NCBI GenBank assembly: GCA_004211975.1
Contig: RXIK01000126.1
Span: forward strand, 1-44,591
Source of the DNA: Methanosarcinales archaeon
GTDB lineage: Archaea; Halobacteriota; Methanosarcinia; Methanosarcinales; Methanogasteraceae
Direction: 5' to 3'
DNA length: 44,591 bases
Shown here: piece by piece, positions 7,508-16,055 of the stretch
Numbering within the stretch: position 1 is the first letter of the stretch
Layout of the letters: each line of letters opens with the position of its first letter
Notes under the pieces: generated by a model
Databases searched by the model: none
What the model was told of the DNA's origin: nothing
Seen by the model: only the letters and a program-made list of their open reading frames with translations
Made by a program: the position numbers and the translations under genes

Positions 7508-7801
7508 CTACTTTGATTTCCATTCTTTCATTTCTTCATCTATAAAAAAATCAATCATCATTTTATATATTTTCTCAATTAACTCCGGAGATGCACCATA
7601 CTTTTCTGCTAATTCTTTTTTGGAATTAATAACGTTTTGCACTCTATTTGAATCTGTTACAGCTTTTTCATCCTTTTTGAATTTTGCAGCCTCTTTTACA
7701 TATTCTGAACGACTAGCAATTAATTCAACAATTTGATTGTCAATACTATCTATAGCTGTTCTGATTTCTGTCATATTAATACAATCTCTTGCATCTTTCA
7801 T
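7508..7801 (-). CDS. Chorismate mutase, AroQ/PchB type
   Basis: 97 residues from ATG 7801, which has AAGG about 7 nt upstream; the longer open frame upstream lacks a good start. The sequence follows the small all-helical AroQ fold: EIRTAIDSIDNQIVELIASR (helix 1 with the catalytic Arg), KFKKDEKAVTDSNRVQNVI (Lys and Arg of the active site) and IEKIYKMMIDFFIDEEMK (helix 3). The opening D-A-R-D-C-I-N-M-x-E-I-R and the final EEMKEW resemble the PchB/isochorismate pyruvate lyase branch, so the activity may be chorismate to prephenate or lyase. It is monofunctional and AT-rich, with no aromatic pathway gene beside it, and is probably transferred. Confidence 0.8.
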   Translation of the reverse strand: MKDARDCINMTEIRTAIDSIDNQIVELIASRSEYVKEAAKFKKDEKAVTDSNRVQNVINSKKELAEKYGASPELIEKIYKMMIDFFIDEEMKEWKSK

Positions 7802-7939
7802 ATCTACCTTCTTTCTTGTTATTTCATCTAAAATTCCGGGCGTATCCGAATGCCGGCTTTGCTGGATTTGGGCGAAGCGCCGCAGACACGAAGCCAGATA
7901 CACTTTAGTTATATGAAGTTGTATTCATCTTCAGTTTCT

Positions 7940-8461
7940 CTAATACTTATGGGGAATACCTTTAATATGCAAAAGGAGATGTTCATGACCCTCGATCTCT
8001 TTGATCCAACCATAATTAGCATCTGATTTTACATCAAGATCTTTTATATATGGCTTGATATCAAGCACAGGGGTTCCATCGAACGCATCCAAACCCGATG
8101 TTAAAATCTCGTTATTTATGATGTGTTTTATACGAACAATGCTAAGCCCGATGTGATTCGGGCGATCAGGAGACCTACTTGCAAACACGCCTACCTGTAC
8201 ACCATCAGCCCATGGGGGGGACACAATCATTGACTGATCTCCCTTTACATGATGTATATAGTAAATAACATAGATATAGTGAAATCCGGCAAGTTTATGG
8301 AGTCCCTCGGCATATTGGGGCTCAACCACTATACGGAAATCTCCCTCTTCTTCCTTTACTGGCTGATACGGGGCATTATCGGCATATGGAGTTCTAATAA
8401 CTCCGATCTGATTCATCTCAAAGCATACGATTCCTTCTGTTTGTTTAATCTCTTTTGACAT
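7940..8461 (-). CDS. TrmO/TsaA-family protein (UPF0066)
   Basis: 173 residues. The conserved blocks of the family are present in order: IGVIRTPY near residue 19, YAEGLHKLAGFHYIYVIYY in the middle, FASRSPDRPNHIGLSIVRI, and GLDAFDGTPVLDIKPYI. Bacterial TrmO uses S-adenosylmethionine to N6-methylate t6A37 in threonine tRNA; archaeal members are called TsaA/VirR-like and their substrate is less certain. The stop lies 138 bp before the chorismate mutase on the same strand. Composition is AT-rich. Functional transfer of the bacterial activity to this protein is inferred from family only. Confidence 0.8.
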   Translation of the reverse strand: MSKEIKQTEGIVCFEMNQIGVIRTPYADNAPYQPVKEEEGDFRIVVEPQYAEGLHKLAGFHYIYVIYYIHHVKGDQSMIVSPPWADGVQVGVFASRSPDRPNHIGLSIVRIKHIINNEILTSGLDAFDGTPVLDIKPYIKDLDVKSDANYGWIKEIEGHEHLLLHIKGIPHKY

Positions 8462-8923
8462 TTTATATATCCTCGTCTCGTGACATTATTTTCTTCTATC
8501 TTCTTATTTGCTAATCCAATATGTCTATCTTCACTCATCTGTTGCAATTTAATATAACGTTTTGTTAAACATTCTCTCGCTACTACTACTACTACTACTA
8601 CACACATGCTCGCTGTAAAGACTTCGTTTAATGGTCGTCTTAGTGTATATCCCTTCATAGGTTCAGCACATCCCAAACAGAATGTTAGCTGCGGCATTGC
8701 GCCCGCAATCGGTATCCGCGGGGTCACTTCGGCTTTATCTTCCGGAGCTGCAGGATCTGGTTCATCGGATGTAAACGGATGCCTGAGTTCGTAGCCAGCA
8801 GTCACACCTGCTCGAGAGCCTGCATGGCTTTGACCTGTGTAGCCCAATCGTTTGCCTGCGAACTTGAGCACGGCAGGAGCGAAAGTGGAGCGCCCCCCGC
8901 CCCAGAGTTTAATCCCTTACCGG
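8462..8923. other. Gene-free stretch with coding-like scrap
   Basis: It contains the TAC repeat at 8581-8601. A minus-strand open stretch of about 90 codons between 8871 and 8600 looks coding-like but has no start context and no family I can name. It runs into the trinucleotide repeat as poly-Val, so I treat it as a scrap and not as a gene. Confidence 0.4.
8581..8601. repeat. (TAC)7 trinucleotide microsatellite
   Basis: Seven perfect TAC units sit in the non-coding stretch between the TrmO-like gene and the SDR gene. Perfect trinucleotide runs are rare in archaeal DNA and may vary in number. Confidence 0.95.
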
Positions 8924-9658
8924 TTAACTCAGGCTTTGTCCACCATCCACCACCAATAATGCCCCGGTAATAGCGCTTGCTTCATCAGAGCTTAAAAACA
9001 AAATTGTGTGTGCTACCTCCTTTGGTTCAATAAGTCTTTTTAAATAACTATCTTCTTTAAATTTCTCTATTGACACCTCAGGTATTGATTTTGCAATATC
9101 AGTATTTGTCATTCCAGGCGCAACAGTATTTACACGAATTTTAGGCGCAACTTCTTTTGCCAATGTTTTAGTAAAACTGATAACGGCTGCTTTAGAAGTT
9201 GAATAATCTGTAATTGCCGCTCTCCCTTGACCGAATAATCCCCTTATTGAGGAAATATTAACAATTGAACCGCCATCTTTCATTAATTTAATGGCTTTTT
9301 GAGAACATAAAAACATTCCCGCAATATTTACGGCATAAGTTTTATTCCACTCTTCTATAGTAAGTTCTGAAAACGATTTTATGGAAACTATACCTGCGTT
9401 ATTTATTAAAATATCTATTCTTCCGTATTTTTCAGATATCTGTTCAAACATGCCGATAATTTCGTCTTGTTTGCTAATGTCTGCTTTGATAAGCATGCCG
9501 TTATTGTTTATTTCATTTAAAACAGATTTTGCAGCCAGTTCATCTGAGAGATAGTTAATAATTACTGTTGCGCCTTCTTTTGCAAATAGCTTCGCAGTTT
9601 CTGCACCAACACCTCTACTTGCACCTGTGATCAACACAATTTTATTTTTAAATTTCAT
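8924..9658 (-). CDS. Short-chain dehydrogenase/reductase, FabG-like
   Basis: 244 residues. Classical SDR marks are all present: the nucleotide-binding TGASRGVGAE at residues 10-19, an acidic cofactor switch region (INYLSDE), NNAG near 87, a catalytic Ser in SSIRG near 137, YSTSKAA as the Tyr-x-x-x-Lys motif near 152, and VAPGMTNTDIA after it. The IN-Y-x-S after strand 2 suggests NADP(H) preference as in 3-oxoacyl-ACP reductases. The physiological substrate cannot be read from sequence; archaea lack the fatty-acid elongation pathway in which FabG normally works. The gene is AT-rich, stands alone and looks transferred from bacteria. Confidence 0.85.
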   Translation of the reverse strand: MKFKNKIVLITGASRGVGAETAKLFAKEGATVIINYLSDELAAKSVLNEINNNGMLIKADISKQDEIIGMFEQISEKYGRIDILINNAGIVSIKSFSELTIEEWNKTYAVNIAGMFLCSQKAIKLMKDGGSIVNISSIRGLFGQGRAAITDYSTSKAAVISFTKTLAKEVAPKIRVNTVAPGMTNTDIAKSIPEVSIEKFKEDSYLKRLIEPKEVAHTILFLSSDEASAITGALLVVDGGQSLS

Positions 9659-9812
9659 AGTATTTATAAGATTACAATTGTTTATAAAACTTTTGGGTCA
9701 GGGATTAAATTTCGCCTAACTTTATTATATCCAAACTCGAGTTCGCATATTATTCCACACAGGCATTACATCTAAGTTTACTTCGCATATATACCCCTTC
9801 AGTTGAACATTC

Positions 9813-10076
9813 TCACTCATTTTTCACAACCCGAACTTTGTAATAGATGCGGATGCACAAATAACTCGCGCATTTTTTGCAATGATGCATAACGTCGTGC
9901 AAATAAAAACGACAGATGTCCCGGATTTCTCTCTCATCCTCGCTACATGACCCAAGGCAACTCACAAATAATAATTTACCCACCACCAGTTTTACATATT
10001 GATCTCTTGATCGAGTGACCGCGGATAGAACTACTTGTATCCTGTGTATCTGAATTTCAGTGGAATTAAAGAGCAA
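9813..10076 (-). CDS. Small ORF of doubtful reality, Cys/His-rich
   Basis: 87 codons with clustered Cys and His in the second half (ICRFYLHDVMHHCKKC). I recognise no family and see no clear ribosome-binding site. It lies in a 460-bp gap between an SDR gene and a chimeric pseudogene, so it may be chance or a scrap. Part of the opposite strand (about 9954-9977) resembles 32885-32908 in short dispersed sequence. Confidence 0.2.
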   Translation of the reverse strand: MLFNSTEIQIHRIQVVLSAVTRSRDQYVKLVVGKLLFVSCLGSCSEDEREIRDICRFYLHDVMHHCKKCASYLCIRIYYKVRVVKNE

Positions 10077-10122
10077 TTGTTATTACAGCACCATTCCAAA
10101 ATAGATTCAATATATCTATAGA

Positions 10123-10539
10123 ATGGTTTGTACGATGAACATAAATGAAATATCAGAAACACTCAAGTCTATCATTAAGAATACGGCAGAGAAATTGAGT
10201 GGTTTTAAAAGAAGAACCTATATTGCCGAGATCAGCCTTCACCCGGGATCGCAGGTTCTTCTTACTGAACTCTTTGCAGAGGCGATAGCAGAAGGTAAAC
10301 AGATCATCATAACCACGCACAGCGAGTTTCTGCCGCTTGCACTGCGTAGACCGATTAAGAATGGTTTATTGGCGCTGGATGCTATTGCGCTGTACCACGT
10401 CATGAAAGACGAGGGTGGAACCACCGCTGAAAAGCTTGATCTCACCGAAGACGGTTATGTGCGGGGGTGGATCCCTTCTTTTGCCGAGATTGAGGATGAT
10501 CTGCTTGGTGAGTGGACAGAAACCGTTCCGGAGGATTAA
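10123..10539 (+). pseudogene. Chimera: transposase N-terminus joined to an ATPase C-terminus
   Basis: The first 40 codons (NINEISETLKSIIKNTAEKL and then SGFKRRTYIAEIS) look like the start of an ISAzo13-type transposase. The remaining about 95 codons are the C-terminal part of an AAA/ABC-like ATPase of the DUF3696/OLD type: HPGSQVLLTELFAEA, the switch motif IITTHSEFLPLALRR, and a tail ending EIEDDLLGEW. The Walker A and Walker B parts are missing, and the join falls at about 10240. Neither half could be functional. It is best explained by deletion between an insertion sequence and an ATPase gene, possibly one from another defence system. Confidence 0.65.
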
Positions 10540-10568
10540 GTTGCCCGATGTCTTGTTGATCGGGGATG

Positions 10569-13037
10569 TTACCCCTCCACGCCCTGTCTGAGCCGTATTG
10601 CCTCCTGCTTCACTGCGTTGTTCTTAAACACTGTTGCAACCATTTCGATTGCTTCTAGATTGCGCACAACTTGATCTAGGTACTCAAGGATGTCTGCGGG
10701 GTATGCATAGACTCCGTAGTTGTTGCTGATTTCTTGCACGATGTTTTTTGGGCTGAGTCCTTCGCATCGTAGTTCGATTAGTTTTTGTGAGAATTTTCGT
10801 TCGGGGCAGCCGCAGTAGGGTGTGTCGCGGCATGGGCATACCATGAATTCGGTGATGAAAGCGATGATTTGGTCGCGAATGTCGTGGTCAAGAGCGGCGA
10901 TTGATTCTCCTGAGAATATGAGGTCGTATGATGCGCCCTGGAATACTCTTGATGGTATGTGCATTTTCAGGGCGTTGGCGATTCTTCCTGCGTCCTTGAA
11001 ATAGACTGCCTCAAATATTTCGAGCGATACCACGGTGTCAAGTGGTGGCTCGCTTTTTTTGACTGCGTCCCTGATCAGGAATGCCTGTTTGATGCTGAGA
11101 AAGTGTGTTGTAGTGATTTTGCCAAAGTCGGTGAGTTTGGCGGATTTGGTGACAAGTCCGCCTTCCATCAGTTTTCTGAAGAGGTATTTGAAGTTTCCGC
11201 CGCCGATCAGCAGGTCGTTTAATGCGCGTAGTTCTGACTCGTTTTTTGCGAGTGCTGCGCATGCAAGCAGTTCTTCCATCTGTTCGGGTTCTTCGTACAC
11301 GGCGTCGACTGGTTCGACGTCGTGTTTCAGTAGTTTGAATGCGATTTCGTCTTCGGTTTCGCCGCCGCCGTGGTATTTTCGGTCTGGTTCAGCGAGCACC
11401 ATCACTTTCCCGAGGTCGTGGTAGTCTGGTCGTCCTGCCCGCCCGACCATTTGGTGGAACTCGTGCACGGATAGCCAGTCGATCCCCATTGCAAGTGATT
11501 CAAAGATTACCTGTGACGCCGGGAAATCGACGCCTGCGGCAAGGGCGGCTGTTGTTACGACCACTGCGAGTTTGCCTGCTGCAAACGCGGATGTGATGCG
11601 TCGTCGTTCCTGTTGTGATAGTCCTGCGTGGTATGCTGCGGCGTTTATTTGGGTGCTTTCTGCGATTTTGTGGCATCTTTGGCGTGAGTTGGTGAAGACT
11701 ATTGTCTGTCCCCGGTATCCTTTTGATGACTGTGTGTTCCATTCCCGCTGTGATAGTCGGTCGATGATCCGTATCTTGTCGCGTCCGCCTGCAAAGAGCA
11801 GGTGTATTTCGATTGGCACTGGTCGCACTCCGTATCGGACCAGTTGTCCTGGGGAGCCTTTTTCGAAAAGCATTTTTGAGAGGGATTTTGGTTTGCCAAC
11901 GGTTGCTGACAGGTAGATGAACTGGGCTTTTGGGGATGTGTGCTTCAGTCTTGCTATTAGACCGTCCATCCGGTGTCCGCGCTCCTCGTCTGCAAGTGTG
12001 TGTACCTCATCGATCACAACTGTCCCGATTTTTCCGAGTTTTCCTGCTTTTCCTGATCTAAGCAGGTAGTCCACGCCCTCGTAGGTGCCAACCCAGACTG
12101 TGGTTGTTTTTGTTGGTTTCCCTTGTTTACGCCCTTTTTCACGCATTATCCTGCTTGACCCGACCTGAAGCACTGTTGTGGTTCCAAGAGGCGCGTATCG
12201 TTTTCTGAAGTCTTCTTCTTTCTGGTGTGCAAGTGCAACGAGCGGGACCATGAACAGGAAGTTTCCTTTGCCTTCAAGCAGGTTTTTTATGCCTGCAAGC
12301 TCTCCGATCAGGGTCTTGCCAGTAGCGGTGTCAGAGACGACCAGTTGACCGGTGCCCTCAAAAAGACCGCTCTTTATGGATAGTGACTGAACTGGTAGCA
12401 GTGTGTCCAACTTTTCCGTAAGCAAACTCTTGAACCGCTTTGGAATTTGAAGATCCTGCACCCTCATTGGCTTAATCGCATTGGGATCGGTTGCACTGAT
12501 CCTGCGGTACAGCGTGAGATCAGGATCGATCACATCAGGATCAAGCATGCCTCTGACCCGGTCAAGGTCACGGGTTTTAAGAAGCAGATTCTCGATTCGT
12601 TCGAGTGCAGGTTCGCCGAGTTTCATCGGGGCAAGTTCCCTGTGTAGTTCTGTAAGCGCGCAATCCGGGCATATTAGCTCGCCTCTGGACTGGATCGATC
12701 GTTTATCGATTAGATTGAACCGGTTATCAAGCAGACAGTATCGGCAGGCTGAAACAGGTTCGCATGAAAGCTGGTAGCCGCGAAGCATCTCCTGAAACTC
12801 ATCTGCGGTCTTACGGTCTCCTGATGCAAGCAGGATGTGGTCAGCATCCCTGAGCATCTCGACTGCTTCGGCTGGCTTTTTGAACTTGTTTCCCAGCATG
12901 AATTTGAACGGGCGCATCCCTTTCGCGGTTTTTGCAAGCGTGAGCGTGTAGCAGGAGAGGGGCGTTTTCTGCAGGTTAATGATCTGCATGATCATGAGCT
13001 TTGATCGCTGCGGGGTTGCAAGGACCGATATGCTCAT
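10569..13037 (-). CDS. Ski2-like DEAD/DEAH-box helicase with zinc-finger N-terminus (archaeal DUF5814 type)
   Basis: 822 residues from ATG 13037, which has AAAGGT about 7 nt upstream; an in-frame ATG at 13106 exists but lacks such context. After an N-terminal domain with a C-x2-C...C-x2-C knuckle (about residues 98-126) come the helicase motifs: Walker A SDTATGKT (about 235-242), DEVH (343-346), LSATVG, VFTNSRQR, VTTAALAAGVDFP and QMVGRAGRP (motif VI). A second Cys cluster (CPCRDTPYCGC) lies near residue 743, followed by a helical tail. Such proteins are conserved in methanogen-type euryarchaea; the fold is that of Hel308/Ski2 nucleic-acid unwinding enzymes, but the cellular task is unknown. 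A small ORF overlaps its start by ATGA. Confidence 0.85.
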   Translation of the reverse strand: MSISVLATPQRSKLMIMQIINLQKTPLSCYTLTLAKTAKGMRPFKFMLGNKFKKPAEAVEMLRDADHILLASGDRKTADEFQEMLRGYQLSCEPVSACRYCLLDNRFNLIDKRSIQSRGELICPDCALTELHRELAPMKLGEPALERIENLLLKTRDLDRVRGMLDPDVIDPDLTLYRRISATDPNAIKPMRVQDLQIPKRFKSLLTEKLDTLLPVQSLSIKSGLFEGTGQLVVSDTATGKTLIGELAGIKNLLEGKGNFLFMVPLVALAHQKEEDFRKRYAPLGTTTVLQVGSSRIMREKGRKQGKPTKTTTVWVGTYEGVDYLLRSGKAGKLGKIGTVVIDEVHTLADEERGHRMDGLIARLKHTSPKAQFIYLSATVGKPKSLSKMLFEKGSPGQLVRYGVRPVPIEIHLLFAGGRDKIRIIDRLSQREWNTQSSKGYRGQTIVFTNSRQRCHKIAESTQINAAAYHAGLSQQERRRITSAFAAGKLAVVVTTAALAAGVDFPASQVIFESLAMGIDWLSVHEFHQMVGRAGRPDYHDLGKVMVLAEPDRKYHGGGETEDEIAFKLLKHDVEPVDAVYEEPEQMEELLACAALAKNESELRALNDLLIGGGNFKYLFRKLMEGGLVTKSAKLTDFGKITTTHFLSIKQAFLIRDAVKKSEPPLDTVVSLEIFEAVYFKDAGRIANALKMHIPSRVFQGASYDLIFSGESIAALDHDIRDQIIAFITEFMVCPCRDTPYCGCPERKFSQKLIELRCEGLSPKNIVQEISNNYGVYAYPADILEYLDQVVRNLEAIEMVATVFKNNAVKQEAIRLRQGVEG

Positions 13038-13228
13038 TGCCGGTACCTTTGCAGCAGGCTGCGCATTATATTTACGGGAACTTTTGGGGGGTGCATCAGG
13101 CAGCACAGTTCATGTGCAATCATAGTTCCTATCTTGCGCCAGTTAAACGGGTGATAGCCCCTCTGTAATTGTGGTTGACCGGCAGCAAACTTTTTCCTGG
13201 CGGTCTTGCCGCTGTTATCTTGTTTCAA
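13034..13228 (-). CDS. Small basic ORF overlapping the helicase start
   Basis: 64 codons ending with TGA that overlaps the helicase ATG (ATGA at 13034-13037), an arrangement typical of translational coupling. The only start giving this length is TTG at 13228, with no visible ribosome-binding site, and the sequence (rich in Lys, Arg and Pro) matches nothing I know. It sits 6 bp after the NAC stop codon. It may be a real coupling peptide or simply an open frame in a leader. Confidence 0.25.
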   Translation of the reverse strand: MKQDNSGKTARKKFAAGQPQLQRGYHPFNWRKIGTMIAHELCCLMHPPKVPVNIMRSLLQRYRQ

Positions 13229-13234
13229 TTAATC

Positions 13235-13591
13235 TTAGTCCTCACTCAAGCGCATGATTGCATCAGCGAGATCGCCGCTTGATTCTTTCAGTGCGTCGCG
13301 TGCCGCATCCTCGCTCACACCCGTCTGTTCGGCGACCAGTTTCACGTCATCATCGGGTATCATCAGCTCTCGCACGCGTTCCTGCTCGCGGGGAGTGCCT
13401 GTCAACTGGTATGTCTTTGTGCCGGAAGCATCCATTATCGAGACTGTTGCGTCATCAAACACGATCTCGGTGTCCGCCGTCCGGATGATAACCTCTTCCA
13501 CATCCTCGATATCTGTGACTGTGATGCCCATCTGCTTCATCATCTGCTTAACCTTGCGTGGGTTCATGCCCTTTCCAAGTCCCGGAAACAT
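13235..13591 (-). CDS. nac: Archaeal nascent polypeptide-associated complex protein (NAC)
   Basis: 118 residues, the normal length for archaeal NAC. The ribosome-binding basic N-terminus (GKGMNPRKVKQMMKQMGI) is followed by the NAC beta-barrel (VEEVIIRTADTEIVFDD, then YQLTG) and a C-terminal UBA domain (about 80-118: VKLVAEQTGVSEDAARDAL, ending DLADAIMRLSED). Homodimeric NAC binds near the ribosome exit tunnel and shields new chains. The gene is followed on the same strand by the small ORF and helicase. The assignment is firm. Confidence 0.95.
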   Translation of the reverse strand: MFPGLGKGMNPRKVKQMMKQMGITVTDIEDVEEVIIRTADTEIVFDDATVSIMDASGTKTYQLTGTPREQERVRELMIPDDDVKLVAEQTGVSEDAARDALKESSGDLADAIMRLSED

Positions 13592-13745
13592 ATTTGTTCA
13601 CCTCGTTATCGTCACTGCTAAGTTGTTCTGATCTTCAAATACTGTGTTCTTTAATCTATATGACTTTTCTCTAAGTGGGCTAATTAATGATACTACGGAT
13701 TTCGCCGGAAAGACTATAGTTACAGAAAAGACCAACATCTGACTG

Positions 13746-14342
13746 ATGCAGATACACAGGTTCTCACAATATGCAAATGCATACTTACTCAACGAAACCG
13801 TCCTGATCGATGCCGGAATTAATCCGGTGGTTATTGAGGGACACGATCCTGAACTGATCATACTCACGCACTGCCATTTTGATCATACCTGCGCCGCGCC
13901 CGCAATCGTGGAGATGACTGGCGCTAAGATCGCAGTTCATGAGGCGGACGCCGTGCTGCTTGGTGATGACCGTGCGACCGCGGCAGTGATGTTCGGCGAA
14001 CATGCCCCTCATATAGCGCCTGATTTGCTGCTTCGCGGTGGAGAAACACTTGAATTTGACGGTTTCGCTCTGGACGTGATCCATACGCCTGGTCACACGC
14101 AAGGGGGTATCTGTCTGTACGAACCAGAGACGCGGAGTCTGTTTTCCGGAGACACCGTCTTTCCGGATGGTGGGATGGGGCGGTACGACCTTGGCGGTAA
14201 CATCTCTGATCTTGCACGCTCGATCGAACTGCTCACAAGCCTTGACGTGGCAGTGATGTACCCTGGACACATGGGGGTTACTGATGTGGATGTGCCTGCA
14301 CAGATACGATTATCACTGGATAGAGCGCGTATGCTCATGTAA
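13746..14342 (+). CDS. Metallo-beta-lactamase-fold hydrolase (glyoxalase II-like)
   Basis: 198 residues. The metal site is complete: H-C-H-F-D-H near residue 42, a second His in HTPGHTQGG near residue 117, Asp in FSGDTVFPDGG near residue 135 and His in YPGHMG near residue 175. The protein lacks the C-terminal helical domain of true glyoxalase II, so it belongs to the short hydroxyacylglutathione-hydrolase-like group common in archaea; the substrate is unknown. It is transcribed divergently from the NAC gene (155 bp apart) and is monocistronic or paired with the downstream immunophilin gene 101 bp away. Confidence 0.85.
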   Translation: MQIHRFSQYANAYLLNETVLIDAGINPVVIEGHDPELIILTHCHFDHTCAAPAIVEMTGAKIAVHEADAVLLGDDRATAAVMFGEHAPHIAPDLLLRGGETLEFDGFALDVIHTPGHTQGGICLYEPETRSLFSGDTVFPDGGMGRYDLGGNISDLARSIELLTSLDVAVMYPGHMGVTDVDVPAQIRLSLDRARMLM

Positions 14343-14443
14343 CTGATCAAAAAACATCTGTGACCGGATATGTTCGTTTAAGCGGTATGTTTTTATCAGC
14401 CTAAAAAGAGTGTACTTGCAAAAACCAGATTATGGTGATTAAT

Positions 14444-15511
14444 ATGAAGAAACAACTTATTATTGGCGTCTTGCTGGCACTGGTTCTCGTTGTCAGCGGA
14501 TGCGTAGACACAGACGGTGGCAGTACTGATGAGGTGATCCAGGAGGGTGATTATGTGCGGGTGAACTACACGGGAAGACTTGAAGATGGCACTGTTTTTG
14601 ACACGTCCGTGGAAGATGTCGCAATCAAAGCAGGCATGCACAACCCGGGCAGGGCGTATCAGCCGATTGGGTTCACGGTTGGCGCCGGACAGATGATCAA
14701 GGGGTTTGACCGCGGTGTAGTTGGCATGGTGACAGGCGAAGCAAAGACCCTGACTATGTCACCTGAAGACGCATACGGATCTCCCAGTGATGACCGGGTC
14801 CAGACCGTTCCGATCGATGAATTGAGCGCGGCAGGCATCACACCTGTGATTGGAAAGAAGCTCTCCACCAGCTATGGGCAGGGCATCATAACAAACCTCA
14901 CAAACACAAGTGTTACGATTGATTTTAACCACGAGCTTGCAGGAAAAACATTGATTTTTGATGTGCAGATCGTGTCTATTGACCGGGGTGATGCAGCTGC
15001 TACCACGGCAGATGCCGTAAATCAGACCAAACCCGTGGGGGAGAATCGGATTACGGTGATCGAGACTAGCATGGGCACGATAACCGCTGAATTATATGAA
15101 ACGCGTGCGCCGGTCACCACGGCAAATTTCATCGGGCTTGCCGAGCGCGGATTCTACGATGGTCTGATCTTTCATCGCGTGATTAATGGTTTTATGATTC
15201 AGGGTGGCTGCCCGGACGGCACTGGAATGGGCGGCTCTGGCACAAACATAAAGCTGGAGATTCATCCTGAACTGACGCATGTTGACGGCGCACTTGCAAT
15301 GGCGCGATCCAGTCAGCCGGACAGCGCATCCAGCCAGTTCTATATCTGTGACGGGGCGCAGCCCAACCTTGATGGGCAGTATGCGGTATTTGGCGTGGTA
15401 ATTGACGGGATGGATGTCGTGCGGGCGATTTCAGAGGTGGAGACTGGTTCACAAAACAAGCCGGCAGAGGATGTTGTGATCACCAAAATTTCTATCGAAA
15501 TGCCTGAATAA
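14444..15511 (+). CDS. Lipoprotein with FKBP (SlyD-like) and cyclophilin domains in one chain
   Basis: 355 residues from ATG 14444, preceded by GGTGAT, which complements the 16S rRNA 3' end; an in-frame ATG at 14432 is less well placed. A signal peptide ends at the lipobox VVSGC (Cys20). Residues about 31-175 form an FKBP domain with an inserted flap ([39 protein letters not shown]), like SlyD. Residues about 200-355 form a cyclophilin: [32 protein letters not shown] with the catalytic Arg, [15 protein letters not shown], and [11 protein letters not shown]. Both are peptidyl-prolyl isomerases of unrelated fold. The product is predicted to be lipid-anchored on the outer face of the membrane, where it would fold exported proteins. 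Confidence 0.9.
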   Translation: MKKQLIIGVLLALVLVVSGCVDTDGGSTDEVIQEGDYVRVNYTGRLEDGTVFDTSVEDVAIKAGMHNPGRAYQPIGFTVGAGQMIKGFDRGVVGMVTGEAKTLTMSPEDAYGSPSDDRVQTVPIDELSAAGITPVIGKKLSTSYGQGIITNLTNTSVTIDFNHELAGKTLIFDVQIVSIDRGDAAATTADAVNQTKPVGENRITVIETSMGTITAELYETRAPVTTANFIGLAERGFYDGLIFHRVINGFMIQGGCPDGTGMGGSGTNIKLEIHPELTHVDGALAMARSSQPDSASSQFYICDGAQPNLDGQYAVFGVVIDGMDVVRAISEVETGSQNKPAEDVVITKISIEMPE

Positions 15512-15611
15512 AAAGGAGTATGTGTAACCCGGGCATACGTGTTCAGCTAACCCCGAGATTGCACGGATTTGCACAAGAAGATGCGCATAAAAACCCCAAT
15601 TTATGCTCATC

Positions 15612-15756
15612 TGCGCTCATCTGCGGCTAACAGCAATTGTCAGCCGCAGATTCACGGATGCCATTAATTTCGCCAACCAAATCATACCACTGTTTTCAGA
15701 ATTAACCTCATGTTTTCAACCGACCAGAATGAATTAAAAGGTCTCTGGTATCGTGC
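15612..15756. repeat. Diverged copy of the 200-bp dispersed repeat
   Basis: TCATCTGCGGCTAACAG near 15612 and the stretch from CCACTGTTTTCAG to CCGACCAGAATGAATT near 15690-15737 match, with substitutions and gaps, the repeat copies at 20513-20711 and 22576-22811. The rest of the 15512-16055 gap holds short ATTCGTG-containing repeats (15800-15890) that recur near 16790. Confidence 0.6.
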
Positions 15757-16055
15757 TTGTACATCTAAGGGCTTGCCAGAAAATAACATGTTGAAATTCG
15801 TGGCATTCGGCACATTCGTGAAATTCGTGATAAAATTGGCATAAAGGATCACGAATGGCACGAATGAACGAATCGCACGAATGTCAGGGATGTAGCGTGC
15901 CATCTCAGCTAATTTTGCTACTTTATTTTTCGGTAAGCACTAACTGACCATCACAGAAAAGGTTGATATGATGCGGACACCAAAACTGGACGGAAGATAC
16001 GATTCCGGCGAAAGAAACCGGGGATGCGGAATTCTCATACAAGGAGGTAATATCG

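Noticed and set aside
8413-8871. 152-codon minus-strand ORF with poly-Val
   Set aside because: It overlaps the TrmO start, runs through the TAC repeat and has no ribosome-binding site; only the 8600-8871 part looks coding-like and it matches nothing I know.
15541-16055. Possible CRISPR-like array from recurring ATTCGTG and CACGAATG words
   Set aside because: The words are irregularly spaced and differ in length, with no constant repeat-spacer pattern.
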